A DNA stretch of 64,000 nucleotides from Natrinema amylolyticum. GTDB lineage: Archaea; Halobacteriota; Halobacteria; Halobacteriales; Natrialbaceae. Below, piece by piece: positions 8,484-17,622 of this stretch. Where the stretch lies: NCBI RefSeq assembly GCF_020515625.1, contig NZ_JAIWPJ010000003.1, forward strand, positions 434,001 through 498,000, given 5' to 3'. The position numbers and the translations under genes were made by a program. Position 1 is the first letter of the stretch. Every line of letters starts with the position of its first letter. The notes beneath the pieces were generated by a model. The model had not been told where the DNA came from. It made no database searches and worked only from the letters and a program-made list of their open reading frames with translations.

Positions 8484-9500
8484 ATGGCAGAAACCAGACA
8501 GTGGCGACTCGCCAGTCGCCCGGTCGGCGAACCGACCCGCGATGACTTCGAACTCGTCACCGTCGACCGTCCCGAACCGGACAACGGCGAGGTGCTCGTC
8601 GAGACGCTGTACCAGTCCGTCGACCCGTACATGCGCGGTCGCATGCGCGACGCGGAGTCGTACGCCGAGCCGTGGGACGTCGGCGACCCGATGCGAGCGA
8701 ACGTCGTCGGCGAAGTCCTCGAGTCCAACGCCGGCCAGTTCTCGGCGGGAGATATCGTGACCGGCGACCTCCTGTGGGCGGAACACGCCGTCGCGGACGC
8801 GAACGAACTCCAGCCGGTAGATCCCGACCGCGGCCCGATCTCGACGGCGCTGGGTGTGCTCGGGATGCCCGGCGTGACGGCCTACTGGGGGCTGAACGAT
8901 GTCGGTGACCCGAAACCCGGCGACACCGTCGTCGTCTCCGCCGCGGCGGGCGCGGTCGGCTCCGTCGTCGGCCAGCTCGCCCGACTCTCGGGCGCTCGCG
9001 TGGTCGGGACCGCCGGCAGCGAGGCGAAGATCGAGTGGCTCACCGACGAGCTCGGCTTCGACGCCGCGATCAACTACAAGGAGACCGACGACCTCTCGGC
9101 CGCGGTCGACGACGCCTGTCCCGACGGCGTCGATGTCTACTTCGACAACGTCGGCGGCCCGATCACGGACGCCGTCTGGCCCCGACTGAACGTCGACGCC
9201 CGCGTCGCCGTCTGCGGCCAGATCGCGCTGTACAACGAGACCGACGTCCCGACCGGGCCGCGGAAACTCGCCAAACTCATCGAGACCCGCGCGACGGTCG
9301 AAGGACTCCTCGTCAGCGACTACCAGCCACGGTGGGGCGAGGCGCTCGAGCGACTCTCGACGTTCATCCAGAACGGGGACGTGCAGTACCGCGAAAACGT
9401 CGTCGAAGGCTTCGAGAACGCACCGGACGCGTTCCTCGGGCTGTTCGAGGGCGAGAACATCGGGAAGCAGTTGGTGAAAGTCGCCGAGCGAGACGAGTAG
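8484..9500 (+). CDS. Zinc-independent MDR-family NADP-dependent oxidoreductase (leukotriene B4 dehydrogenase/CurA-like)
   Basis: A 338-residue medium-chain reductase/dehydrogenase of the PTGR/CurA branch. The N-terminal GroES-like domain has LYQSVDPYMRGRM, a signature of this branch, and lacks the zinc-ligand cysteines of alcohol dehydrogenases. The Rossmann domain has AAAGAVGSVVGQLA near residue 155 and YFDNVGG near 217. Members reduce alpha,beta-unsaturated ketones or aldehydes with NADPH; the real substrate is unknown. The gene is single, divergent from the carbonic anhydrase with about 140 bp between starts. Confidence 0.9.
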   Translation: MAETRQWRLASRPVGEPTRDDFELVTVDRPEPDNGEVLVETLYQSVDPYMRGRMRDAESYAEPWDVGDPMRANVVGEVLESNAGQFSAGDIVTGDLLWAEHAVADANELQPVDPDRGPISTALGVLGMPGVTAYWGLNDVGDPKPGDTVVVSAAAGAVGSVVGQLARLSGARVVGTAGSEAKIEWLTDELGFDAAINYKETDDLSAAVDDACPDGVDVYFDNVGGPITDAVWPRLNVDARVAVCGQIALYNETDVPTGPRKLAKLIETRATVEGLLVSDYQPRWGEALERLSTFIQNGDVQYRENVVEGFENAPDAFLGLFEGENIGKQLVKVAERDE

Positions 9501-9630
9501 GCGCATCGATCGCCGGCTCGAGGGTGACGATAGCCACGCGAGTAGTCACCGTCGCAGACGAGCGTCGGCGTATCGGGTCGCTGTCTCGGATGTCGTAACG
9601 CGGATATGTTTCCGAGGGAGAGCGTTCCGC

Positions 9631-10437
9631 ATGGTCGTTTCCGAACCGGAGTCGATCTCGCTCCCCGATGGTCGGACGCTGGCGTTTGCGACGTACGGCG
9701 ATCCGGACGGCGCGCCGCTGGTCTTCCACCACGGAACGCCCGGATCGTCCCACCTCGGGGCGTTGCTCTCGGCCCCCGCTCGCACTCGAGGCGTTCGCGT
9801 GATCGCGCCGAGTCGCCCCGGGTACGGTCGTTCCGATCCGGATCCGGACGGGTCGTTCGAAACTTGGGCCGAGGACTGTCGAGCGCTCGTCGACGCTCTG
9901 GGACTCGAGTCGGTCGCAGTCGCCGGATTCTCCGGCGGCGGTCCCTACGCGTTGGCCGCCGCCGCACACCACGCCGATCGAGTCTCCGACGTCGGCGTAG
10001 TCGGCGCACCGGTGCCGGCACACGACGGCGGGCCGTTCGCCCCGCTCGTTCGGTTCCCGCGCCTCCTGGGAGTCGCGTTCCGATTCGGCGCGGTCGTCGC
10101 ACGGCTCCGGGGCGACCGATTCGTCGTCGACCAGTTGACCGACCGCACCGTCGACGACGAGACCGCCCGCATCGTCGGTCGCGACTTCCGCGCCGGACTG
10201 TCGGCCGGGCCGTCCGGTGCGGTCCGCGAGAGTCGCGCGCTCGCGACCGACCGGTCGCCGCCGCTGCCCGACGGCGACGTGACGGTTTGGCACGGGGTCG
10301 ACGACGAAAACGCCCCGATCGGTCCGGTCCGAACCGCCTACGAGGACCACCCGGTCGTCACCCTCTGCGAGATCAACGACGACCACCTGGGAACGCTGTG
10401 TTCGGTCCGCGACGACGTCATCGGTCTGGCCGAGTGA
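9631..10437 (+). CDS. Alpha/beta hydrolase
   Basis: A 268-residue alpha/beta hydrolase. The oxyanion-hole motif HHGTPGSS lies at about residues 33-40, RPGYGRSD follows, the nucleophile elbow is GFSGGG (Ser near residue 96), and the catalytic His is probably in NDDHLG near the C-terminus with an Asp in HGVDDENAP as the acid. This fits esterase/haloperoxidase-like haloarchaeal hydrolases; substrate unknown. The stop is followed immediately by the remnant of an RND exporter. Confidence 0.88.
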   Translation: MVVSEPESISLPDGRTLAFATYGDPDGAPLVFHHGTPGSSHLGALLSAPARTRGVRVIAPSRPGYGRSDPDPDGSFETWAEDCRALVDALGLESVAVAGFSGGGPYALAAAAHHADRVSDVGVVGAPVPAHDGGPFAPLVRFPRLLGVAFRFGAVVARLRGDRFVVDQLTDRTVDDETARIVGRDFRAGLSAGPSGAVRESRALATDRSPPLPDGDVTVWHGVDDENAPIGPVRTAYEDHPVVTLCEINDDHLGTLCSVRDDVIGLAE

Positions 10438-10441
10438 TCGA

Positions 10442-11194
10442 CTCGATGGAACGCGGCCGCTGACGCGCTCGAGGTCGATTCACGGGCGGAGATACGCGGC
10501 GCTCAGGCTCAGCGCGGGCGTCGACGGCTCCGCCGACGTCTCGACCGTCAGCGATCAGCTGGACGGCGTCGCGGCGACGCTCGAGACCGACGACGTTCGA
10601 GCGACCGCGACGGGACGGTCGCTGGTCGCCGCAGAGGCTACCGATCAGCTCATCGCTACGGTCATCGAGAGCCTCGCGGTGACGCTCGTCGCGATTCTGG
10701 GCCTGCTCACCGTCGTCTTCCGGGCGGCGAGGGGTCGCGCATCGCTGGGCGTTATTACGCCCGTTCCGGTCGACTTCGCCGTGAGTTGGTTGCTCGGAAC
10801 GCTGGCCCTGCTTGGGATTCCGATCAGCATGACCACTGCGCTCGTCGGCAGCATCGCGCTCGGACTCGGTTCCGACTACGCGATTCACGTCACCGAACGG
10901 TTCGGCGACGAACTCGAGGCGGGCGTCGATACGGCGACGGCGCTCCACCGGACGGTCGTCTGCACTGGCGGTGCGCTCCTGAGCAGCGCCGTCACGACCG
11001 CGGCGGGATTCGGCGTCCTGGGATTCGCCCTGCTCCCGGCGCTTCGCCAGTTCGGGATCAGTCTCGCGATCGGCATCGGCTACGCCTTCGTCGCGAGCGT
11101 CGTCGTGCTGCCGAGCCTGCTGGCTTGCTGGGTCCGATACGGGCCCGGGACGACCGCGGAACCGGCGGCCAGAGTCGCCGCCGGCGACGACTGA
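10442..11194 (+). pseudogene. 5'-truncated RND/MMPL-family exporter remnant
   Basis: An open frame of about 250 codons with no good start encodes only the C-terminal part of a haloarchaeal RND-superfamily (MMPL) exporter. It begins in the periplasmic-type domain (LRLSAGVDGSADVSTV...), continues through the helix-rich segment with GSIALGLGSDYAIHVTERF and ends after VVVLPSLLACW. Intact family members are around 800 residues with 12 helices; here roughly the last 5 or 6 helices remain. The frame is open back into the end of the hydrolase gene, so the 5' part was lost by deletion. A short product from an internal GTG or ATG is possible but would not be a working pump. Confidence 0.75.
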
Positions 11195-11207
11195 AGTGCT
11201 GGTTACC

Positions 11208-12011
11208 TCAGTCGGTCAGTCCGTAGCCGATCTTGAACAGGTAGACGTCGATCGCCAGCACGAGGACGGTGGCCGTCGTGAGCACGCCGAGCGCGAGCAG
11301 CGGTGCGAAGTCGGCGTAGGGCCCCGGGAGAATGCCGACCGCGATCAGATCCGAGTGGCCCAACAGCCCGTACCGGACGCTGTCGACCATGTAGACCATC
11401 GGATTCACCAGCGAAAGGGTCACCTGCCAGGTCTGCTCGAACGTCTCGAGGGAGTAGAAGACGGCCCCGAAGAAGACCAGCGGTCGGAGGATAAATTGGT
11501 TCATCACGGTCAGATCGTCGAAATCCCTGGCGACGAGCCCGCCGATGATACCGAAGCCGGCGAACAGCGCCGTGATGACCACCATCGTGGCCACGAGGAA
11601 CAGGCCGTGTTTGATGCTGATCGACACGAACAGCCGGCCCACGACGGCGATGATGACGCCGACGATGAGTCCCCGCACCGCGCTGGCCGCGACGTAGGCG
11701 ACGACCATCTCGACGTAGGACAACGGCGAGGTCAGCGTCTCGTGGATGTACTCGTTCCATCTGCCGTGGAAGATCGAGAACGACGCGTTTTCGAAGGCGT
11801 TCGAGATCGCACCGAGGACGATCAGTCCGGGAACGATGAAGAGAATGTAATCGAAGCCGGCGATCTGGTCGATCCGGCCGCCGAGAATCAGCCCGAAGAC
11901 GGCGAAGTAGAGCACGTTCGTGATTGCCGGCGGCATGAACGTGTTCTTCGGGCGGCGGACGAACCGCAGTATCTCGCGCCGGAAGAGCGCGCGGAAGCCG
12001 ACCGACAGCAT
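11208..12011 (-). CDS. ABC-2 type transporter permease
   Basis: A 267-residue ABC-2 membrane subunit with about six helices. It has the family's amphipathic N-terminus (FRREILRFVRRPKNTFMPP) and the loop NPMVYMVDSVRYGLLG before the last helices. Together with the upstream ATPase it makes an exporter of the drug/lipid/polysaccharide ABC-2 class; cargo is unknown. Its ATG at 12011 overlaps the ATPase stop by one base (TGATG), so expression is coupled. It is convergent with the RND remnant, 13 bp away. Confidence 0.9.
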   Translation of the reverse strand: MLSVGFRALFRREILRFVRRPKNTFMPPAITNVLYFAVFGLILGGRIDQIAGFDYILFIVPGLIVLGAISNAFENASFSIFHGRWNEYIHETLTSPLSYVEMVVAYVAASAVRGLIVGVIIAVVGRLFVSISIKHGLFLVATMVVITALFAGFGIIGGLVARDFDDLTVMNQFILRPLVFFGAVFYSLETFEQTWQVTLSLVNPMVYMVDSVRYGLLGHSDLIAVGILPGPYADFAPLLALGVLTTATVLVLAIDVYLFKIGYGLTD

Positions 12012-13039
12012 CAGGCGACCCCCTCCCGTTCGCGCTCGGTTTCGCGGCCGTCGGTCGCGCCCTCGTCGTCGCCCGCACTCTTGCCGTCACCCGCACTTTC
12101 CGCTGACGACCGCGTCACCGTCCGGTCGTCGCTGCGAGTCAGATCGACGAAGATCTCCTCGAGCGACGTCCTGGTGATCTCGAGGTCGGCGATTTCGTGG
12201 CCCCTCGCCTCGAGGTCGTTCAGTAACTGCGGTGCGGTCGAGCCGCCGTCGTCGACGCGGACCTCGATCCGGTCGCCGGACACCGTCGTTTCGTGTGCGT
12301 AGGGCCCGAGAGCGGGTGCGCTGGTCGGCGCGGACTCGAGGCGCACGGCGATCGTGTCGGTGCCGCGCTGTTTCAGTTCGTCCGGCGTCGCGACGGTCAC
12401 TTTCCGCCCCTCGTTCATGATTGCGACGCGGTCACAGAGGCGTTCGGCCTCCTCGATGTAGTGGGTCGTCAGCAGGATCGTCGTCCCCTCTTCGTTGAGT
12501 TCGGTGACCAACTCCCACAGGTCGTGACGCAACTGGACGTCGACGCCGGCGGTCGGCTCGTCGAGGATGAGCAGATCGGGTTGGGTGACGAGGGCTCGAG
12601 CGAGCAGCAGGCGGCGTTTCATCCCGCCAGAGAGCCAGTCGAAGCGCTCGTCGCGCTTGTCGTAGATCCCGACGCGCTTGAGGACCTCGTCGGCGCGTTC
12701 GGCGGCCTCGTCCTCGGGGATTCCGTGGTAGCCGGCCTTGTGCGTCAGGACTTCCTTGATGGGGAAGAAGCGATCGACGTTGAACTCCTGGGGTGCGAGT
12801 CCGATCGCGTCGCGGGCCTGCCGGTAGTTGTCCTCAACGTCGTGGCCGAAGACCCGCGCCTCGCCGCCGGACTTGCGGACCAGGCCGACCAGCGTGTTGA
12901 TAAAGGTCGTCTTCCCCGCACCGTTGGGGCCGAGCAGGCCGAAGAATTCGCCTTCCTCGACGGTCAGCGATAGCTCCTGCAGCGCGCGTAGATCGCCGTA
13001 CTCCTTCACGAGATCGACGGTCTCGATGGCCGGTGGCAT
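12011..13039 (-). CDS. ABC-2 type exporter ATP-binding protein
   Basis: A 342-residue ABC ATPase partnered with the permease directly downstream. Walker A GPNGAGKTT, Q-loop LAPQEFN, signature LSGGMKRR and Walker B LLILDEPTAGVD are in order in the first 180 residues. A C-terminal regulatory domain (DrrA-like) follows, and the last 40 residues are a low-complexity acidic tail rich in Asp, Glu, Ser and Gly, probably disordered. The ATG at 13039 begins the usual PPAIETVDLVKEYG; the in-frame start at 13099 adds 20 residues not expected in the family. Cargo unknown. Confidence 0.92.
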   Translation of the reverse strand: MPPAIETVDLVKEYGDLRALQELSLTVEEGEFFGLLGPNGAGKTTFINTLVGLVRKSGGEARVFGHDVEDNYRQARDAIGLAPQEFNVDRFFPIKEVLTHKAGYHGIPEDEAAERADEVLKRVGIYDKRDERFDWLSGGMKRRLLLARALVTQPDLLILDEPTAGVDVQLRHDLWELVTELNEEGTTILLTTHYIEEAERLCDRVAIMNEGRKVTVATPDELKQRGTDTIAVRLESAPTSAPALGPYAHETTVSGDRIEVRVDDGGSTAPQLLNDLEARGHEIADLEITRTSLEEIFVDLTRSDDRTVTRSSAESAGDGKSAGDDEGATDGRETEREREGVA

Positions 13040-13119
13040 CGATGCAGTGTCGGCCCCGACTACGGTTAAACCGTTTGTTCGCAGCACTCTCCGCCCCAAA
13101 GCGCGCTCGTGAATGGCTC

Positions 13120-14295
13120 TCAGTCCGCGGTTCGCGGTCGGCCGGCGGGAGCGATCGCACCGCTCTGTTGGACGATGTCGAACGCGGTCATCACGTCGGT
13201 CCGCGAGATCAGTCCCACGAGGTCGTCGTCATCGACCACGAGCAGGCGGCCGATATCGTGTTCCCGCATCCGTTCGATGGCAGTCATCGCGTCGGAGTCG
13301 GGCGAGATCGTCTGCAGGTCGGTCGTCATCACGTCTTCGACGGTGTAGGCATCGCGCTCGACCGGGTCGACATCGCGGGCGTCGGTCAACGTCACGAGGC
13401 CGATGAGCCGCTCGCCCTCGAACGCCTGGGTGTCGACGACCGGATAGCCGGTGTGGCGCTCAGTGAACATCCGCTGAATCAACTCTGCGACGGTCGTGTC
13501 GGGTTCGACGGTGTGGAGGTCGCTCGCCGGCGTCATGATGTCGCCGACGGTGACGTCCTGAAACGCGGCCTTCATGGTCACCTGCTGGGCCTCGCTCGAG
13601 GCGGCGATATAGACGAAGAAGGCGACGCCGATGAGGATGATGTTGAACGCGAGGAGGCCGAACAGTCCCATGCCGACGGCGAACACCTTGCCGACGCTGG
13701 CGGCCTGCTGGGTCGCCTGTGCGTACGGCTGCCCGCGAGCTAACAGCGCGCGCAACACCCGTCCGCCGTCCATCGGGAACGCGGGAATCATGTTGAAGAA
13801 GGCGAGTGCGACGTTCAGGACGGCGAGATAGCCGAGGACGAACCGCACGCCGCTGAAACTCTCGGGGGTCGCGACGAAGAGTGCGTAGGTACCGATGCCG
13901 ACCAGGACGCTGACGATCGGGCCGGCGACGGCGATGTTGAGTTCCTGTCGCCAATCTTCGGGCATCTCGGAGAAGGCGGCGATGCCGCCGAACAGCCAGA
14001 GCGTGATCGAGTCGATCGGAAAGCCGTACCGCTGGGCGGTCAGTGAGTGGCCCAATTCGTGGAGCACGACGCCGACGAACAGGCCGATCGCTGCGGCCAG
14101 TCCGAGTAGCCACGGCATCGAACCGGCGGTGACGACGCTCACGTCGATCCCCGCGTCGAGCGCCCCGTTGAGGATCTCGGAGACGGCCTCGATACGCGTC
14201 CCGATGAGGTACGCGAACAGGGGGAGCACCAACAGGAACGTCAGGTCGAGTTTGATCGGAATCCCGAACAGGGAGCCGATCCGGAAACTCCTCAT
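13120..14295 (-). CDS. Site-2-protease-like M50 metallopeptidase with two CBS domains
   Basis: A 391-residue intramembrane zinc protease. Six or so helices occupy residues 15-240 with the catalytic HELGH at 79-83 and the third ligand in NMIPAFPMDGGR near 165. Two CBS domains (about 250-370: DIMTPASDLHTV and DVMTTDLQTI) form an adenosine-nucleotide-sensing module. Family members cleave membrane-bound regulators; the target here is unknown. I chose the ATG at 14295; a GTG two codons upstream is also possible. A TATA-like TATTTAAGG lies about 25 nt upstream, giving an essentially leaderless mRNA. Confidence 0.9.
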   Translation of the reverse strand: MRSFRIGSLFGIPIKLDLTFLLVLPLFAYLIGTRIEAVSEILNGALDAGIDVSVVTAGSMPWLLGLAAAIGLFVGVVLHELGHSLTAQRYGFPIDSITLWLFGGIAAFSEMPEDWRQELNIAVAGPIVSVLVGIGTYALFVATPESFSGVRFVLGYLAVLNVALAFFNMIPAFPMDGGRVLRALLARGQPYAQATQQAASVGKVFAVGMGLFGLLAFNIILIGVAFFVYIAASSEAQQVTMKAAFQDVTVGDIMTPASDLHTVEPDTTVAELIQRMFTERHTGYPVVDTQAFEGERLIGLVTLTDARDVDPVERDAYTVEDVMTTDLQTISPDSDAMTAIERMREHDIGRLLVVDDDDLVGLISRTDVMTAFDIVQQSGAIAPAGRPRTAD

Positions 14296-14301
14296 GGACA
14301 C

Positions 14302-14548
14302 TGGTTTCGGCGGCGGAACCTTAAATACGCCGCCGGGAAAACCGAGCGGCCGACCGTCCGGGCGTCGCCACCGCGTGCCGACGGTTCCGATTCCGTTCTC
14401 GGTGGCCTCCGTCCCGACCGGAGATCAGTATCGGTTGCGTTGATACTCCCGATCGGATTGGTGTGATATTTATACACAATAATATCTACTAGCGTCTATA
14501 TACCTACTGCACCATAGACTTATACAGCAGTTCGTGGACGCTGTTAGT
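14302..14548. promoter_or_regulatory. Divergent promoter region, AT-rich on the right
   Basis: The left part holds the M50 gene promoter (minus strand). The right 90 bases (14460-14530) are strikingly AT-rich, with several TATA-like stretches (GATATTTATACAC, TCTATATACC, ACTTATACAG). The last one lies about 25-30 nt before the ATG of the winged-helix gene. An imperfect dyad GTGTGATATTTATACAC near 14460-14476 could be an operator; this is speculation. Confidence 0.45.
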
Positions 14549-14782
14549 ATGATGATGCGAGACGCGCAGACGACTCATCGAATCGACCCCCTCCCGACCG
14601 AACTCGACTCCGCACAGAGTAAACTCGTCTACCTCACCCTCGAGGCGACCGACGGTGCGACGGTCGGGGACCTGAGCGGCCTCCTGGACATGCAGAAGCT
14701 CTCGATCCTGAGCGTGCTCTCCTCGCTCGAGAGCGAGGGACTGATCGAGCGAACCGGCTCCGAGTACGTCTCCGCGAACTGA
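14549..14782 (+). CDS. Small winged-helix DNA-binding protein
   Basis: A 77-residue protein made almost only of a winged-helix domain: LPTELDSAQSKLVYLTLEA (helix 1), TVGDLSGLLDMQKLSILSV (HTH) and SLESEGLIERTGSEYV (wing). It resembles MarR/TrmB-like haloarchaeal one-domain regulators. Three ATG codons stand in a row at 14549-14557; an upstream in-frame GTG at 14534 is less likely because it would lie too close to the TATA box. It sits alone before rpl10e and may repress itself through the AT-rich region upstream. Confidence 0.75.
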   Translation: MMMRDAQTTHRIDPLPTELDSAQSKLVYLTLEATDGATVGDLSGLLDMQKLSILSVLSSLESEGLIERTGSEYVSAN

Positions 14783-14886
14783 TCGCCTCGCCTCGAGCGA
14801 CGGGTCGTCGGCCCTGCCACCGATTCCACGCGGCGCTTCGAAGCCTTTATCCGCGCGGTGGGCTTCCGTTTTCGTAAGTAACCACC

Positions 14887-15417
14887 ATGTCCGACAAACC
14901 TGCCTCCATGTACCGGGAGATCAGTAAGCCGGCCTACACGCGCCGCGAATACATTACTGGCATCCCCGGATCGAAGATCGCACAGCACAAGATGGGCGAC
15001 GCCCAGGCGAACGCCGAGGACTACCCCGTTCAGATCAGCCTCATCACGGAAGAGGAGGTCCAGCTCCGACACGGGAGCCTCGAGGCCTCGCGCCTCTCGG
15101 CGAACCGTCACATGCTGAAAAACGCCGGCGAGAACAACTACAAAATGGTCCTGCGCAAATTCCCCCACCACGTCATCCGGGAGAACAAGCAGGCGACGGG
15201 CGCGGGTGCGGACCGTGTCTCCGACGGGATGCGCCAGGCCTTCGGGAAGATCGTCGGCACCGCCGCTCGCATCGACGCCGGCGAGCGCATCTTCACCATC
15301 TGGTGTGACGTCGACGACGCCGAGTTCGCCAAGGACGCCCTTCGGCGCTCCTACAACAAGATCTCGCCACCGTGTCGCGTCGTCATCGAGCGTGGCGAGG
15401 AACAGCTGATCGCATAA
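14887..15417 (+). CDS. rpl10e: Large-subunit ribosomal protein L10e (uL16)
   Basis: A 176-residue L10e/uL16 protein, which sits near the peptidyl-transferase centre and the A-site tRNA elbow. The family landmarks [39 protein letters not shown] and [15 protein letters not shown] are all present and the length is normal. TATA-like CCTTTATCC about 35-40 nt before the ATG indicates its own promoter. It is followed directly by a repeat element whose hairpin begins 2 bp after the stop. Confidence 0.97.
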   Translation: MSDKPASMYREISKPAYTRREYITGIPGSKIAQHKMGDAQANAEDYPVQISLITEEEVQLRHGSLEASRLSANRHMLKNAGENNYKMVLRKFPHHVIRENKQATGAGADRVSDGMRQAFGKIVGTAARIDAGERIFTIWCDVDDAEFAKDALRRSYNKISPPCRVVIERGEEQLIA

Positions 15418-15418
15418 A

Positions 15419-15584
15419 ACGAAGTTTTGCGCTGTGGGTGCGCCTACGGCGCACCCTCGGCAAAAATTCGATTAAAAACACTCCTCCCTCCGTTCACTCG
15501 CTCCTGAGCGGCGCGAAGCGCCGCTCGACCGCTCGTTTACATCAGTCGTCGGCCCGCTCGCTCAGCCTTCGGCTTCGCTCGCGG
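15419..15584 (+). repeat. Dispersed 3'-flank repeat element, copy 2
   Basis: Begins right after the rpl10e stop. Hairpin arms are 15420-15430 and 15460-15470 (CGAAGTTTTGC/GCAAAAATTCG, one G-U type pair), enclosing a second perfect hairpin GGGTGCGCC-TAC-GGCGCACCC (15437-15457). Then come GATTAAAAACACTCCTCCC, an extra insert with the hairpin GAGCGGCGC-GAA-GCGCCGCTC, TCAGTCGTCGGCCCGCTCGC and CCTTCGG...CGCTCGCGG. Block order matches the copy at 7448-7569. Nothing else is seen in the gap to 15723 except GC-rich sequence. Confidence 0.78.
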
Positions 15585-15723
15585 TCTATAGCCGGGTAAC
15601 CGCCTGCCCTTCCCCGGGTCGCGGGCACCTCACAGCGCTCGGTGCCCGCTCCCGGCCGTTCCGTCTCGATTTCAGATTGCTGTCTCGAGCACCTTTTTAC
15701 GCCTCTACTCCCGAGTCCCGACT

Positions 15724-16590
15724 ATGATCGATCTCGCGGTGGCGAACGCGAAACAGACGTTCGAGCGGATGCGGGAGCCGCTGGCCGAGCGAGGAATACG
15801 AGTTCATCACGTGCCCGTGCGCGAGCGAACGGTCGCGCTCGGTGATCCTCCGTGGGAGCCCGACGAGTACGACGTGGGCTTCGTCTACCCCGGCCGGCTG
15901 ATGGAGGGCGGCGTCGCCGACGCACTGCTCGAGATCCCGTGGCTCAACGATCACGAAACGGTGTTGACCTCGCGAAACAAGGCCGAGGTGCTCGCGCGGC
16001 TCGGACGGGCCGAGCTGCCGGTTCCGGACTCGGTCTACGTCTCGAACGACGTCGGCGAGGGCGACCTGGTCGACGTCTTCGAGCGGTTCGAGCCGCCGGT
16101 CGTGGTCAAGCCCAACTCGACGACGCGGGGCGTCGGCGTCGCGAAGGCCCACGATCTCGATTCCTTTCTGGGCATCTGTGACTACCTCTCGCTGGTCCAC
16201 GACTACCGGGCGACCGGCGATCAGTCCTTTCTCGTTCAGGAGTACCTCCCGAACGCGACCGACTACCGGGTGATGGTCCTCGAGGGGGAGTACGTCGGCG
16301 CGGTCGAGCGCAGACTGCCCGACGAGGCGGTCAGCGAGGGGCAGTGGAAGCACAACGTCCACCGCGGCGCGGAGGCGACGGGCGCGGACCTCCCGGCGGA
16401 GTGGCGCGATCTCGCCGAGTCGGTCGCCGCCGAACTCGAGATCCCGTTCCTCGGCGTCGACCTGCTCGAGACGGACGACCGACTGGTCGTCAACGAGACG
16501 AACGCGCGGCCGACGATCGACGAGGCGACAAAGTACGAACCCGACTTCTACGATCGGCTCGCGGCCGCGATCCGCGGGGCTGCGGAGTGA
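15724..16590 (+). CDS. ATP-grasp ligase, RimK-like
   Basis: A 288-residue ATP-grasp enzyme, a fold that joins a carboxylate to an amine through an acyl-phosphate. ATP-binding features are seen: VVVKPNSTTRGVGVAK near residues 124-139, SFLVQEYLP near 168-176, and the Mg-binding EIPFLGVDLLE and VVNETNARPTIDE near the C-terminus. It resembles archaeal RimK/LysX-like proteins (glutamate ligases, coenzyme F420 or lysine-carrier modification), but no partner gene here settles the substrate. It is monocistronic. Confidence 0.85.
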   Translation: MIDLAVANAKQTFERMREPLAERGIRVHHVPVRERTVALGDPPWEPDEYDVGFVYPGRLMEGGVADALLEIPWLNDHETVLTSRNKAEVLARLGRAELPVPDSVYVSNDVGEGDLVDVFERFEPPVVVKPNSTTRGVGVAKAHDLDSFLGICDYLSLVHDYRATGDQSFLVQEYLPNATDYRVMVLEGEYVGAVERRLPDEAVSEGQWKHNVHRGAEATGADLPAEWRDLAESVAAELEIPFLGVDLLETDDRLVVNETNARPTIDEATKYEPDFYDRLAAAIRGAAE

Positions 16591-16708
16591 GTGTCGTCGC
16601 TCGAGGTGTCAGTCTGATCGGTGGCTGAAACTACAAACCCAGACAATTCGAGTACCGACCGTCCACGTCGGCCAGTAAGTAGCGGATTTTCTTCCCCACT
16701 CCTCTTCA

Positions 16709-17497
16709 CTAATTCGAACTGATACCTCTGACGAGATCACCGTTCTCGTTCCATTCGCAGTCCGGTGCAAGCCCGATTTCCGAATGAGCCCGTGAAACAT
16801 GGTCTAATTCCTCCTCGGTCGTGAGCCGGATCACGCCCTGTGAGTCCCATTCTTCCCACATGACCCAACTCACAGTCTCTTTTAACTGTAGTTCCGCTAT
16901 ATTTATCGCTGCCAGATAGTTTCCGTATCGGTATGTTGCATCACCAATGAGTTCGGTGGATTGGCCAGCTTCAACTGATACTGTTTCCTCAAAAAACACC
17001 TCCCCATCGGTTTCGATATCAACCTCGTGATCGACAGTAGCCGCGTACTCGATACGAACATCAAACGTCAGGTCCCTCTCTGTATCGTTCCGTAACATCA
17101 CGGGGCCCGTCTCGGGAAACGTTTCGGTGACTCGGAGACGATTGATGGCACCGCCCTCTTCCGTCTCCGCAGTATAGTACGTCTTATCCCGTGAATCTCG
17201 TTGAATAAGGTATAGATCCTCGAGATCAAACGCCTGAGGGAGAATCAACCTGTTTGAGGTTTCGTACGATCCCTCCTCAATAGCCGTCAGTACCTCCTCT
17301 TCAGCGGCTGTGGGTAAATCCGCAGGGACAGAAATATACGTATGTCCACACTGCTCATAAGTTACTTCAGCATCGCTGTTCCCGGTCCCTTCACTATTTT
17401 CCGGACCCGCACTGCTCTCCTCACCGTTCTCACGCATACATCCTGCGAGTACACCACTTATCGGACTCGATCCTATGAGAAAACGGCGTCGTTCCAT
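16709..17497 (-). CDS. Tat-dependent lipoprotein of unknown function
   Basis: A 262-residue secreted lipoprotein. The N-terminus MERRRFLIGSS is a twin-arginine signal and GVLAGC at 15-20 is a lipobox, so the mature protein starts at Cys20 and is anchored to the outer face of the membrane. A Ser/Glu/Asn-rich linker follows, then a beta-rich domain I cannot assign. I prefer the ATG at 17497 to the one at 17509. Base composition is clearly more AT-rich than neighbouring genes, with codons such as TTT, AAT and TCA that are rare around it, suggesting recent acquisition. No operon partner. Confidence 0.75.
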   Translation of the reverse strand: MERRRFLIGSSPISGVLAGCMRENGEESSAGPENSEGTGNSDAEVTYEQCGHTYISVPADLPTAAEEEVLTAIEEGSYETSNRLILPQAFDLEDLYLIQRDSRDKTYYTAETEEGGAINRLRVTETFPETGPVMLRNDTERDLTFDVRIEYAATVDHEVDIETDGEVFFEETVSVEAGQSTELIGDATYRYGNYLAAINIAELQLKETVSWVMWEEWDSQGVIRLTTEEELDHVSRAHSEIGLAPDCEWNENGDLVRGISSN

Positions 17498-17622
17498 TAC
17501 CGTCCGCAAGTGCTAATGGTAGCAAGTGTCTTTTGGTACCAATATCATCGTCTTTCGCGACTCAGCGTGAATCGCATACCGCTACGCTCATCTGAAAACG
17601 AGGGCCGACCGCGACTGCCCGA

